64,000 nt of DNA from Galeopsis tetrahit (taxonomy: Eukaryota; Streptophyta; Magnoliopsida; Lamiales; Lamiaceae): the NCBI GenBank assembly GCA_963675135.1, contig OY776125.1, forward strand, positions 49,196,513 to 49,260,512. Direction: 5' to 3'. Position numbers and translations under genes: made by a program. Position 1 is the first letter of the stretch; every line of letters begins with the position of its first letter. This document shows positions 51,490 through 62,823 of the stretch, piece by piece. The notes beneath the pieces are model-generated. The model saw only the letters and a program-made list of their open reading frames with translations. It was not told the origin of the DNA and searched no databases.

Positions 51490-52630
51490 TGTTGGTCCTG
51501 AAAGGAGTATGACACAAGTGTATGGGGTGGGGGGAATGCACTTGTGTATGCAAATCTTTTACAATTTAAGCAAATCAGGCTATTAGCAGAGTTGTCCTGG
51601 ACAACTTCTTTGGGTATGTATAACTTTGTTCAGATAATCAAGCTACTGAATACCATGAAGTACTCAGTTGAATAAATATCTAAGTAAGTTATATGTGCGG
51701 AATTATGGTTGGCCCTTTATATTTAAACTCTTTTTAATTCTGAAATCTTTCTTAACACTTAAACAGTTTACACGGGACTTGTCCCAAATCTGTTTTGCAC
51801 AACTTGTGATGTATACCTTTTGAAGATCAGTTTGAATGTGTTACTTGTATGAAATGACTTGAAAGTAAATAACACCAGAGGTTTATAGTGGTTCAGAGAC
51901 TCAAACTCCTACATCCACTTTCCCTAATTTAACAGGATAATTAATTTCACTTGGAATTAACTTGTTTTATAGTGTCAAGGTGCACTAATCAACCACACTA
52001 CTCCTTAGTGTCTTGATCCCTAGGAATTCAGAATTCTAGTACTCTCTCAACTCTTGAACTAAATTGTTCTTCACTTTACAGTTATATTTCTCACACTTCT
52101 ACAACAACTCTTCCTTCTTTCCTAGAAATGTTAAAGGGTTGAGGTTGGTTCCAACTATGGTGAGATATCATTTACAATGAAGTACTGTATAATGATAGGA
52201 TTCTCTCTAAGATTTGAATGTTTTACAATATGTTCAGCTTAATTGGTAACTAGAAGTGTATGGAAACTCTAAGAATGGTGTATTCTTATGAAGAGCTTAA
52301 GGTTTGTATGCTTTGAATGCTTGTAGTTTCCACACCTTGAATGGTTTCCATACTCCAGTATTTATAGAGCAAGATGAGGTTATGTCCGTTGGAGAGACAA
52401 CCTCAAATTATCTATATTTGTCTTCCTTGAACTTAGCATCTTGAAGACAGATTCTTTAAAGTAACATGTCCTTGATTTGAGAAGTAAACGACTTGAAGCT
52501 CTTTGTCTTGACTTTGATGCACTCTTCCCAATGTCTGTCTTGAAGATTCAGCAGTCAAACAATAGACATTCCTTCTGATCATTGCTTCCATTTCCCAGCA
52601 GCTTTTTCTCCATGTGTCCTGTAGTGATCG
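51490..52630 (-). mobile_element. Truncated LTR of the A family
   Basis: It begins TGTTGGTCCTGAAAGGAGTAT like the A LTRs and follows them with many differences, including TTATGTGCGGAAT, CTGTATTTATAG-type TATA sequence near 52360, and a CCGTTGGAGAG stretch. Similarity fades near 52630 before the CCAACA end. There is no internal region, so it is a truncated solo LTR or a broken element. Confidence 0.8.
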
Positions 52631-52788
52631 AGGTTGCTTGCATCCTCAGTATAATTCAACTCGAACCAATCGTAGATCCTATTCCAAATTCCTTTCGAGC
52701 AGCGTCACAAGAAGAAAAAATGAGTGAAACTATAAACAAAGACAACTAGTTGTAGAGAACACTAAATGAATGCCATCAATGAAACAAG
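52631..52788. other. Short unassigned stretch
   Basis: No recognisable sequence. It separates the truncated A-family LTR from the LTR of element C. Confidence 0.4.
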
Positions 52789-54076
52789 TTGGTCCCAAGT
52801 TGAGTTTATAATATTGAGTAAGCTAGTAAAAGTCTAGAGGGGAGGGGTGAATAGACTTTTAAAAATCTTTCAATATATCAGAATACGTAATGCAGAATTA
52901 ATCAAAGTAACAATGAGCCCAACTCGAGTTTATACTCAACTTATATTCGTAATTCGAACTTCTGTATGAACACTCTACTTATCTTGTTCTTATACGCAAT
53001 TAATCAATTAAGCAGTTAAACAAACAGTAAAGTAAATCAACACACAAAGATTTATAGTGGTTCGACAACTTGTCTACATCCACTCTCATAACTCCAGTCG
53101 TGAAATTTATTAACTCTTCCAATCGAGTGTTCTTGTGGCTTTAAGTCCCAAGAAATAAGATTTTGATCTTTTCGATTATATCTCCAGGTATATCTTCGAT
53201 CTAACTAGCTAAATACAAGTAACTAGCGACTTGAAACAAAAACGTAAAAGTAAACTTCTCTATTCAGTAGTAGCCTTCTGATTTCTTCACTTGTCTTCTG
53301 GCTTCTTTCTGAATTTCAAACTCTGAGAGTGTTTTGCTTCGAATATCTCTTATGAATGCTTCAGTATATCGAATTTCAGTAGTCTCGAATCGTTGAATAC
53401 ACCATGGTATTTATAAGCTTCCAATCTTCAAGAACTTTCTGTTATGTAACTAACTTTTCTTGAAAACTAACTCTTAACTTCTTCTTCTTATCCTTCCACG
53501 CGTTTCTTCAGTTAATTAGTTATTCCTTAACTAACTCTTCAATCTTTATCTTCACACGCGTTTTTGTAACTAACTTCTGTCTTCTTGTCTTGTCTTGTTG
53601 CGCACCTGTCTTGTCTCCACTTGACTTGTCTTGCGCATCCAGTCTTCAATAGTAGATTTCAACATAGAACTAATCTAGTCCTATCATCTATTCCTAACAA
53701 GACTATTACATTACTTTAAGCTTTATAAATCAGCTTAGTCACCTTAGAATCTATACAATGAATATAAACGAAACATCATGAGCTTCTATACATCATTAAT
53801 ATAGCTCAGTAAACAACTTAAACAAATATACAAAGTACTTATAATATGTACTTGTCTTTTGAACACTTAAACTTTTCTTTCAAAACAATACTTGTCTTAT
53901 GAACTAGTACTTGTGAACTAGTACTTGTGAACTCTACTGATCTGTTCAAGACGACTTCTTTAACTAGACTAGATCAGTCAACACTTAGAAAATATTCAAT
54001 TCTACTTTTTGGCTTATCAAAACTTCATCTTATCTTTTCATCATTTAGGACTTGTCTTAGGATTCATATCCCAACA
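52789..54076 (-). repeat. 3' LTR of element C
   Basis: It ends CCCAACA at 54076 and starts near TTGGTCCCAAGTTGAG, matching the inverted B LTR over its whole length with many changes. The exact outer border is uncertain because the terminal bases are eroded. Confidence 0.8.
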
Positions 54077-54254
54077 ATTTCCCCATTTTTGATGAAGCCA
54101 AAACTACTTGAATCTTTTCACAATAGTAGACTAGTTAAGTAGTTATCTTGTCTTTAAACATCAAAATAGTACTTATCTTTTCATTCATTCACGTAAGATC
54201 AGTAGATTACACATACCAAATCAAAAAAAAAAAAACTAAGTAAAGAAATTACAC

Positions 54255-56783
54255 TTAGTCAGTGATGTTACCTCCTTCTTGATTAGGAACACAAAAAGCA
54301 TCGAGTAGCCTTTTGTGAATCACTGAAGTATGTTCTTCATTATCGATCTTCTCTTTATCCAGCAATTCTTCTTCAAATTTCTTGATATGATTGAAATCGA
54401 TCCTCTTTCCTGAACTCAGCATAGGAGTAGTCCATTTCGGAAAGATCGGCACCAATATGTTAAAGTTCACAGCAGCAGCTATCCTCATAATCAGATTCCA
54501 TAGCTTCAAGTCTTGAACTTCCATAAATTTATCAAATACAGCATAAAGTTCTTCAGAGCTGTCTGCATCTCCAAACCTACGAACTATCCAGTGATCTAAC
54601 TCCCATTGCAACTTGACTTTGAACCAATCTTCATGATGTTCATTGGCAATGAAGTTGTCAATGTATGCGTCTTCAACTAGATCTGGATTTGCCTTCAACT
54701 TCTGCAACCTTCTAATATGCTTTCCAACCTTCTTCTTACTAGCATAGTGAGATTCATCAACAATCTTCTGCTTCTTCATTGCAGTTTCATCTTCAGGCTC
54801 TTCTTCAATAATAACCTTTCTCTTAACTTGTCTGGTCTGAACTTCAGGAATTGCAATCGACTTGCCCTTTTCCAATCCCTTCTGCTCTTCTGCCTCTAAA
54901 TCAGCTTTCTTCACTAGCCTTCCTCTCTTCGGCCTTCTCAACTCTTCTATAGCAGTAGCAACAGCTTTCATCTCTGGTTCAACACTAGACTTTTCTTCAA
55001 CTCTACTTGTCTCTTCCCCCTTTTTGGCTTCATCACTTGCCTAAAGAGTGAATAGACTAGTTAAGCGAGTCATTTCTTCCTTGAGAGATTCATTCATAGC
55101 TTCAGCAGCTAACTCAATCTGCCTCTGATGCATCTTGTCGTGACTCATCTTGTCAAGACGATCAGTAGTAAGCTCTAACTTCCTTGAACTAGAAATAAGC
55201 TCATCTTTGAAATACGTAGCTGTCTGTCTGAGCAACCTGTTCTGTTCAGTCAATTCAGTAAGAACAACTCTTGAACGCACCAACTGGTCTTGTGCTTCAC
55301 GCCTTTGCTCATCAGCTATTTCAATTTCAGAAGGGGTCTGAGCAAGTGGGGTCCTTGTCTCAGTTGTTGCAGTGGCAACTAGTGGAGTTTCTGAAATAGA
55401 TGGGTTGATGGGTTCAACATTTTCTGTTGAGGTTGAGGGAATTTGGGTTGTGGTTTCTGTGGGCTTTGATGTGGCTAGGTTTGGTTTGACAACTGTAGGA
55501 GTATCAGTTGTGTCAAATATAGTAGTATCTTGGGTTATGTTGGCTCTTAGTGGTTGCACTGCTAACACTGATGAAGTTTTGGGTACAGGCTTGGCACGAG
55601 ATCGTAGTGATCTTGCCTTGGTTTTGACGGGTAGAGAAAGAGGAATTGACAAAGTACGAGAAGAAGTACCAACCTTTTCACCAGTCGACTTGTCTGGTGA
55701 GGGACTCGACTCGACTCGCACCAGTCGATAGACTTACAAATCCTCCTCTTCTTCCTTAGACTCCTTATCAGAATGAGTCTCTTCTGAATCCTCTGCAGCC
55801 TCGAACATAGCCTCCTCTGGCACATACTGAACTAGTCTTCCACTAGTTCCAGCTTCAGCCACTTCTTCAGAATTTTCATCTTCATCCGACTCGTCTTCCT
55901 CATCACTAGACGATGCGGCTTCGAACATAGCATCTTGAGGATTGATTTGAACTTGTCTGGGGGCAGCAGTTCTTCCAGCAGCTTGCTTCGCAAGAGCCTC
56001 CTTCTTCAGATAGTGTTTCAAGGCATGGAACGGCTTGACTTTACTCCAACTAGTCTTGTTTGGCAGTAAGATGGGTAGCAAAATGCTAAGCTTGTTCCCA
56101 AAACTTACAGCAGCAGTCACAATCCAGTTGACTGAACTGGTGTCAACTTGCACATTCTTCTTCAAGTACATCAGTCTGTCCAAGAAGAGTTTAGTCCAGT
56201 TCCCTTCTGTGATGCCATCATGAATTATAGCCATCACTCTTGCCTTTTGGAGAGTTACAGAGTCATAACTCCCAGTAACTTTGAGTAGCATCTTAGAAGC
56301 AATGTCAAGCAACGTCTTGAACTTGTCTAGAAGATCTTTCTTCTTGACAGCGGGAATCTTTCCATCTCAATTCAACTTGAGTTTCTTTCCACAAAATATA
56401 CTTAGGTACCTCAACTCTTGTCCTTCAGCATATCTTTCGATATCAATCGATCCGGATGGTAGCTTCAAAGTTTCGGTCAAGAACTCACGAGTGATTTCTA
56501 CTCGTCTTCCTCCAACAAAAGCTTCAACGGAGTCGCCTTGTCGAGTAGCTGTGGCATAGAACTCGAGCACTTCTTCCTCTAACACGATCTTAGGAAACGC
56601 TTCCAAATAAGGTCTCAAACCACATCTCCAACACTTTGTTAGAATCTCTTTGTTGTCATCTGTGTGGTTTCCTTTGAAATACACAGAGCCTTCCACATGC
56701 ACCTTGCCTTCTGTGGTATACTTCCCTAAGTCGAATCTTGCCTGCATGTTAGTACGAACATCGAACATCGAGACAATCAACAT
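54255..56783 (-). pseudogene. Third ORF of element C, with stops and an internal deletion
   Basis: One frame runs from the ATG at 56783 and is broken by in-frame stops at about 56367, 55734 and 55041. Each side matches the third ORF of B: LSIFCGKKLKL, TGSYDSVTLQKARVMAII, and the C-terminal WELDHWIVRRFGDADSSEEL. About 900 bp present in B are missing at about 55325, so the TPLAQTPSE region joins directly to EIADEQRREAQDQLVRS. The lost part includes both QTD motifs and the first section of the coiled coil. The frame is kept across the deletion. Confidence 0.85.
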
Positions 56784-57677
56784 AGTAGGAGAGTTGTGTG
56801 ATAATCAAGCAGTTTAAGAATATTGAATGCTCGAAAGTAGGAAGTTATGAAAACGTGAGAAGAGGAGAGTGAAACAGTTGGATTTTGATAAAACTTGAGT
56901 TTTGAATCAATGGCTAAGATCGAGAGGTTTGATCCAATGGACAGATATGAAAGTCTTTTGGAATTCAGTTACGGAATCGAGAATATTACGTGATTTGATA
57001 TTGTAAAATTTGAAATCCGCCCTTTCTATTGGTTAAGACAGAGGAGTGTACTCATCTGACCTAGCATAGTAGAGTTTAGGCGCGAACTGGGTGTATACAC
57101 CTCATTAAAGGGAGTGTATAAATCCAATTCTAGGTTTTTCAAAATTTCGCATTATCATATTACATTTATATCCTTAATTCGTATTATGTAAACACTTAGA
57201 GTGTATTGAATCATAAGAACACTTATCTTGTCCGTTCGAGTCTATCCAGAACAGACGAGTAGACTAATGTGCACAAGACGAGTTCCCCCTTCGACTGTGC
57301 TAGTCTATTTGAGATTTGAACAGCTTCATATACCTGTCTTATCTTGTGCGACGCGTTAGATAAGATACAGATAGTAGAGTAGAATAATTAATTTGAATAT
57401 CATTCTAGTATAGTAATCAAGGTTTCGAACAAGATGACTTTTAACAAACATAAGAGTCAACATAAGGATATTTAAGAAATCATAGATTCCCCCTTAAATG
57501 TTTATTCCCTTAGTATTACCCTCAGCTTTACCAGCTTCCTCATCGGGTTGTTTGGTCATCTTGTCTGACCTTGTATACCTGTCTGTTGAGCGAGTAGACG
57601 AGTGCTCTGCTTTTTGTATGGTAACTTGTCTGTTTCTCCTTTCTTCTTAGGGATGTACCTGTCTGGTTAATACATTG
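56784..57677 (-). other. Spacer between pol and third ORF of element C
   Basis: It matches the B spacer (35652-36556) with changes and retains the internal polypurine-like run near 57490. No gene is present. Confidence 0.7.
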
Positions 57678-60600
57678 CTACATACTAGTAGGGTCTAGAT
57701 CAATTAGTCCTAGACTAATGCATAATTCACGAAATCGAGCCTCACGTAATGGTTTAGTGAAAATATCAGCTCTTTGAAAATCAGTGTGAATCTTTTCCAT
57801 ACGAATATCCTTCTTTTCTACATGATCACGTATGAAATGATGTTTCACATCAACATGCTTACATCGTGTGTGCAAAACAGGATTTTGTGTAATGGCAATA
57901 GCACTGTTACTGTCACAGAAAATAGGAACATTTGATTCACAGATATTATAATCTCTAAGTTGTTGAATAAGCCACAATAATTGACTACAACAACTACCAG
58001 CAGCCATGTACTCGGCTTCAGTAGTAGAGGTAGCAACACTTGTGTGCTTTTTCGAAAACCATGAAATGAGTTTTGTGCCTATGAATTGACAAGAACCAGA
58101 TGTAGATTTCCTATCTATTCTACAACCACCAAAATCAGAATCAGAGTAGCCACTTAGGGATAAATCATCATTTGAAGGATACCATATACCACGATTGATA
58201 GTTCCTTTCAAATATTTCAGAATCCGTTTAGTGGTTTCCATATGACTCTCTTTTGGATTAGCTTGAAATCGAGCACATACGCCAACAGAAAATGCAATAT
58301 CAGGTCTACTAGCAGTCAAGTACATTAATGAACCAATAAGACCACGGTAATGAGTTTGATCAGCACACTTACCATACTCGTCTAGATCCATCCTGTAGGT
58401 AGGTAGCATAGGTACTCCTGAAGATTTACACGTCTTAATACCATACTTGTCTAGTAGATTACGAGTATACTTTGCTTGATTTATGAAAATCCCATCGGGG
58501 GTTTGTTTTACTTGAAGTCCAAGAAAATAAGTCATTTCTCCCATCATTTACATTTCAAACTTACTTTGCATGAGTGTTGAAAAACTTTCACTCAGCTTTT
58601 TGTTGGGTGATCCGAAAATGATATCATCCACGTAAATTTGAACAAGTAGGATATCCTTACCTTCTTGTCTTCTGAACAAGGTTCTATCGACCTTGCCCTT
58701 AGTAAAACCATTCTCTAATAGAAATTGAGAAAGAGTATCGTACTATGCTCTGGGAGCTTGCTTTAATCCGTATAAGGCTTTCTTCAACTTGTACACTTGG
58801 TTGCCTTTCACTTCGAAACCTGGAGGTTGTTCAACATACACTTCTTCCACAAGAATACCGTTAAGAAATGCACTTTTAACATCCATTTGATATACAGTAA
58901 ACTTCATATAAGCAGCATATGCAAGAAACAATCTAATGGCTTCTAGTCTAGCAACAAGTGCATAAGTTTCATCATAATCAATGCCTTCAGCTTGAGAATA
59001 GCCTTGGGCAACTAGTCTAGCCTTATTTCTAACGACTACATCATTCTCATCTTTCTTATTTTTGAAAATTCATCGTGTGCCAACTACATTATGATGTGTA
59101 GGTCTATTGACAAGTTCCCAGACATCGTTTCGAACAAACTGGTTCAACTCGTCTTGCATAGCGATGATCCAATTAACGGTTTTAGGCTCGATAGATGAGA
59201 GGAAACAACACCAGCAAAACAAAGATGGACTAGGCTGTTCTTGCGACTCAAAGAGTTGTCGTCTAGTCTTCACACCAACAGTAGAGTCACCAATGATATT
59301 TTCAGTATCATGAGCATATTTCCATGTTTTTCTAGTCTTAGCATGCATACTATCATCATCTAGATCAACTATAACATCATGCATTTCAACATCATTTGCA
59401 TCAGAAGATTTAATAGGAGTAGACGAGTCGACTAGCTCAGGCATGTCAACTGGTCTAGTAGATTTACCTTGAGCACTTACCTTCTCCTTGTCATCAGACT
59501 CGAGAGCTTTCATGAATGGGTTATAGACTTGAACAGATTCATAAACTTCTGATTCTTGATCAGTTTGGATCGATAGATCAGTTACCTTCTTACTGATCTG
59601 GTCGGCAGACGAGTCCTGTCGAGATTCATCGAAAACTACATGTGGTGTTTCTTCCATACATAGGGTAGAGTAGTTGAACACTCTGAATGCTTTGCTAGTC
59701 GAGGAGTATCCTAAGAATATCCCCTCGTCTTCTTTAGCATCGAATGCATTCAACCAAATATATGGAAATATGACACTCTGGGTTTTCGACCTTTCCATAC
59801 TTCATAGGGCGTCTTACCTAGTGCTTTATTGATAGTACTTTTGTTTTGGGAGTGGCATGCAGTATTGATCGCTTCTGCCCAAAAAAATTTTAGGAGTATT
59901 ATACTCTGTCAGCATGGTTCTGCAGGCCTCCTTAAGGGTTCTGTTCCTTCGTTTTGCTACTCCATTTTGTTGTGGTGTCCTTGCTGCACTAGTAAGGTGC
60001 TGGATGCCACGCTTAGAACAAAATTCTTTAATATAGCAGTTAATGAATTCAGTACCCTTGTCACTACGGATCTTGACAATTGACTGATTCTTCTCAACTT
60101 GAATCTTCTTCAACAGATCAGGTAGGAGTGTTTGTGTATCACTCTTCTTGTGTAAGAATACTACCCAAGTGAACTTAGAATAGTCGTCTACCACAACAAG
60201 TGTGTACCTTCTACCGTTCAAAGTTGGAGGAGTAATTGGGCCATGTAAGTCCATATGTAGTAGTTCAAGAACTCTACTTGTTGAGAGTGTTGGAATAGAT
60301 TTAAAGGAATCCTTTACCTGTTTACCTTTCTGACAGGCATCGCATACATGTGACTTGAAATAGATTTCGTTGGGTATACCTTCCACAAGGTAATCTCTTG
60401 CAATCTTATTAATCACCTTAAAGTTCATGTGGCAAAGGCGTCTATGCCAAAACCAACTGATCTCTTTGGGTGTTTTAGTAAGAAGACAAGTGTCCCGCGG
60501 ACAACTATTCCAATTCACGATATATACATTGCCTTGTCTTATGCCGACGAGCAGTACGGTATGAGTTCTCTTGTCTATGATTTCGCACTTTTGGCTTTTG

Positions 60601-60890
60601 AACTGCACTTTGTAACCTCGATCACAAAACTGTGAAACAGATAACAAATTATATTTCAAACCTTCTACATAGGATACATCTTGTATCTCTACATCTCCAT
60701 TTCGGATAAAGCCAAAGCCTTTTGTAATGGTTGTAGAGCTATCTCCGAATATAACCTTTGGTCCTTCTTGCTCATAGTAGCTTGATAGAAGTGCCTTGGT
60801 ACCAGTCATGTGGTGAGAACAACCACTGTCTATGTACCAAGTTTCTCCTACTGAGCCACCCTTCTTGTATAGATCAAGTCGACCCTGCAT
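57678..60890 (-). pseudogene. pol: pol of element C with several breaks
   Basis: Protease and integrase parts are intact from WYIDSGCSHHMTG to NGVAKRRNRTLKEA. In that last motif the catalytic Glu is replaced: AKRRN stands where B has AERRN. A frameshift in an A/T run near 59890 and a small deletion near 59765 follow. Reverse transcriptase and RNase H then run in one frame with stops at about 59070, 58743 and 58550. IYVDD, DFGGCRIDRKSTSG, TEAEYMAAGSC and ADIFTKPL remain readable. This copy cannot make a functional Pol. Confidence 0.9.
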
Positions 60891-61046
60891 TAGATGATAT
60901 TACATAATGTAGATGTTGTTAATTCTTAAATGTCTTAACATTATCAACAACATCTTAATTTGACCTTCCGAGATTTTTTCTAAGTCTTTTCTGAAATGCT
61001 ACATTAAATGTTGACCTAAATGTTGTCGCATTTCTGGCAGGATCTA

Positions 61047-61086
61047 GAAGCTTCTACAAGGATCTGGAACCTGGAAGATTCCAGAA
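61047..61086 (+). promoter_or_regulatory. Heat-shock-element-like sequence in the F LTR
   Basis: GAAGATTCCAGAA at 61074-61086 is a perfect three-unit nGAAnnTTCn array, and GAAGCTTC at 61047-61054 is a perfect two-unit one. They lie about 150-190 bp upstream of the TATA box at 61237. Heat-shock factors bind such arrays, and the heat-activated Arabidopsis element ONSEN carries them in its LTR. Confidence 0.55.
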
Positions 61087-61236
61087 CATTGGAGAACATG
61101 CTAGAACAGCCTAGATGCATTTGGAACGACCTGGAGCAGGCTAGAAGGATCTAGAAAGATCATGGAAGTTGTGGAAGTTGAGTTTCCTAAAAAATAGGAC
61201 CTCAATGTGGAAGTCTCTAGAATTCGTATCCCACAT

Positions 61237-61246
61237 CTATAAATAC
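61237..61246 (+). promoter_or_regulatory. TATA box of element F
   Basis: CTATAAATAC lies in the middle of the LTR, the same ten bases as in the LTRs of A and B. Confidence 0.75.
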
Positions 61247-61776
61247 CCATTGAAGGCTTCATAATTCAGTGTGCTCTATTCGATCAATATCCTAGACCGA
61301 GCGTTCATCCCTGTTAGGAAATTGTGGCCAATAGTTCTACATTATAGTTCATACGTTGTATACCACCCGTATGACTGTGTGTCTTCTTATCTATTGAGAG
61401 TGTAATCATTAGATAGACTAGGCATTTCGACAGTGTATAATTTATACACTTAGTTCGTTTTCTAGACTTGGCACCTGCCTCGTTTATAGTTTCGTTGTGA
61501 AAGTTATTGTTGTAACATTTCACACAACATTTGTACTTGAAGATAAGTATTGATTTTACGCTATAAGGCAGACATAGATTTTTATTTATAAAATCTATGT
61601 TAAAAATATTTCCATTGTGTCTCGTTTGTTTTTAGTGTTTCAAGTCTTCCGCTGTGAATCTTAATTTCTGATATTCTGTTAGAGTCAGTGTTGCACTATT
61701 TGTCTCAACATTCTGTGCAACATTTATATACTTATACTTAAACACTTCTATACACACCACACACCACACTTTCAGT

Positions 61777-61788
61777 TGGTATCAGAGC
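61777..61788 (+). other. Primer binding site of element F
   Basis: TGGTATCAGAGC follows the LTR after two bases and matches initiator tRNA-Met. Confidence 0.93.
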
Positions 61789-61848
61789 CGATACCTGACG
61801 ACACTAGGTTAGATCTTTGGTCAAGTGTGTTTTTAGTTTAGGTTAGCA

Positions 61849-62823
61849 ATGGAAACATATCACATATCCACTGCACTTAGGCACCCGAACATATTATCCA
61901 TATTTTAAAGCCTAAGATAGATGAACGTGTTTGGAGGAGTGTACTTACAGGTTATGATGTACCATAAGTCAAAACCAACACATCAACACCCCACCAGAAA
62001 GAAGGAAAAGTCAAATTTCAACCAAGGTTATCAAAAAGTGAAGGTAAGCCAAGGTATGCTCTTTAATATATAAAATCAGTTCAATGCATGTTCTGAATAT
62101 GGTCTTTATGAAAATTAATGTGCCAATATTAGACTTAAGCAAAAAATTGAATTTTAGTGCTACCTTAAATGATGAATCAGATGATGAATTTGATGAATCA
62201 AAAGATATTTAATTCACTTTTTAATACCAAGATTGATTATGATGATTCTTTAGATGATAATCTGGATGATACAGATTCTGATGTTGCACCTGATGTCATA
62301 ACATTTATGGTAACATCAAAACAGAGTCACCCAGATTTGAACTATTTTAATGAGTTTGTTGATGATGCAGGTATAAGGATTGATGATTCTAAATACCAAA
62401 AGTTGTTAGATGATTGTAACTCTCGGAAACTCACTTTTAATTCTTTGAACAAAGAGAATGAGAATCTGAAAGGAACAATTACCAAGCTAGATGTCATACA
62501 TTTCAGAAGAGATTTTTTAAGTTGGTAAACTGAAGGAGAAATTTATCACCTCTACTTTAAGTTTCATAAAATTTTATATGATTGCTTCTGATATATATGT
62601 TATAGCTATTTGGTAAATCTGATAATTGTGGTATATGTTATGATGGTGAAACAACTTCTATTTCTAAGAATTTTGAAATTACTGAGAAATTTGTGAAGCC
62701 AAATGTTAAAACATTTGTTGTAACATCTGCACAAACAGATTCTCATAAAGTCAAAAAATATTGAAAAGAAGTTTGTCTGTCATTATTGTTCGATAATTAA
62801 TCATATTTTTCCTTACTGCATGA
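61849..62823 (+). pseudogene. gag: gag remnant of element F
   Basis: A start METYHISTALRHPN at 61849 is soon interrupted. A fragment DERVWRSVLTGYDVP near 61922 fits the N-terminus of a copia Gag. From 62169 to 62528 an acidic, coiled-coil-like stretch is open, and a CCHC zinc knuckle with normal spacing (CHYCSIINHIFPYC) lies near 62775-62816, followed by TGA. The gag is shorter than expected and has frame breaks, so it is probably internally deleted. Confidence 0.65.

Larger units (their letters stand above)
52789..60913 (-). mobile_element. Sirevirus-type element C (B family), decayed, gag side missing
   Basis: On the minus strand it has pol (60890-57678), a spacer, a third ORF (56783-54255), a polypurine tract (about 54077-54093) and a 3' LTR (54076 to about 52789). 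Every part is a diverged match to element B. The sequence ends just inside the gag-pol junction, where element F starts. Gag and the 5' LTR are absent and may lie beyond the right edge, on the far side of F. Confidence 0.88.
60914..61774 (+). repeat. 5' LTR of element F
   Basis: It begins TGTTGTTAATTC and ends CTTTCA just before the primer site. The second copy is outside the window, so the left border is inferred from the TG start and from the end of similarity to element C. Confidence 0.75.

Noticed and set aside
51490..60913. A single element with an A-type LTR and C-type coding region
   Set aside because: A complete B-type LTR with its polypurine tract (52789-54093) directly precedes the C third ORF, so the A-type LTR belongs to another insertion.
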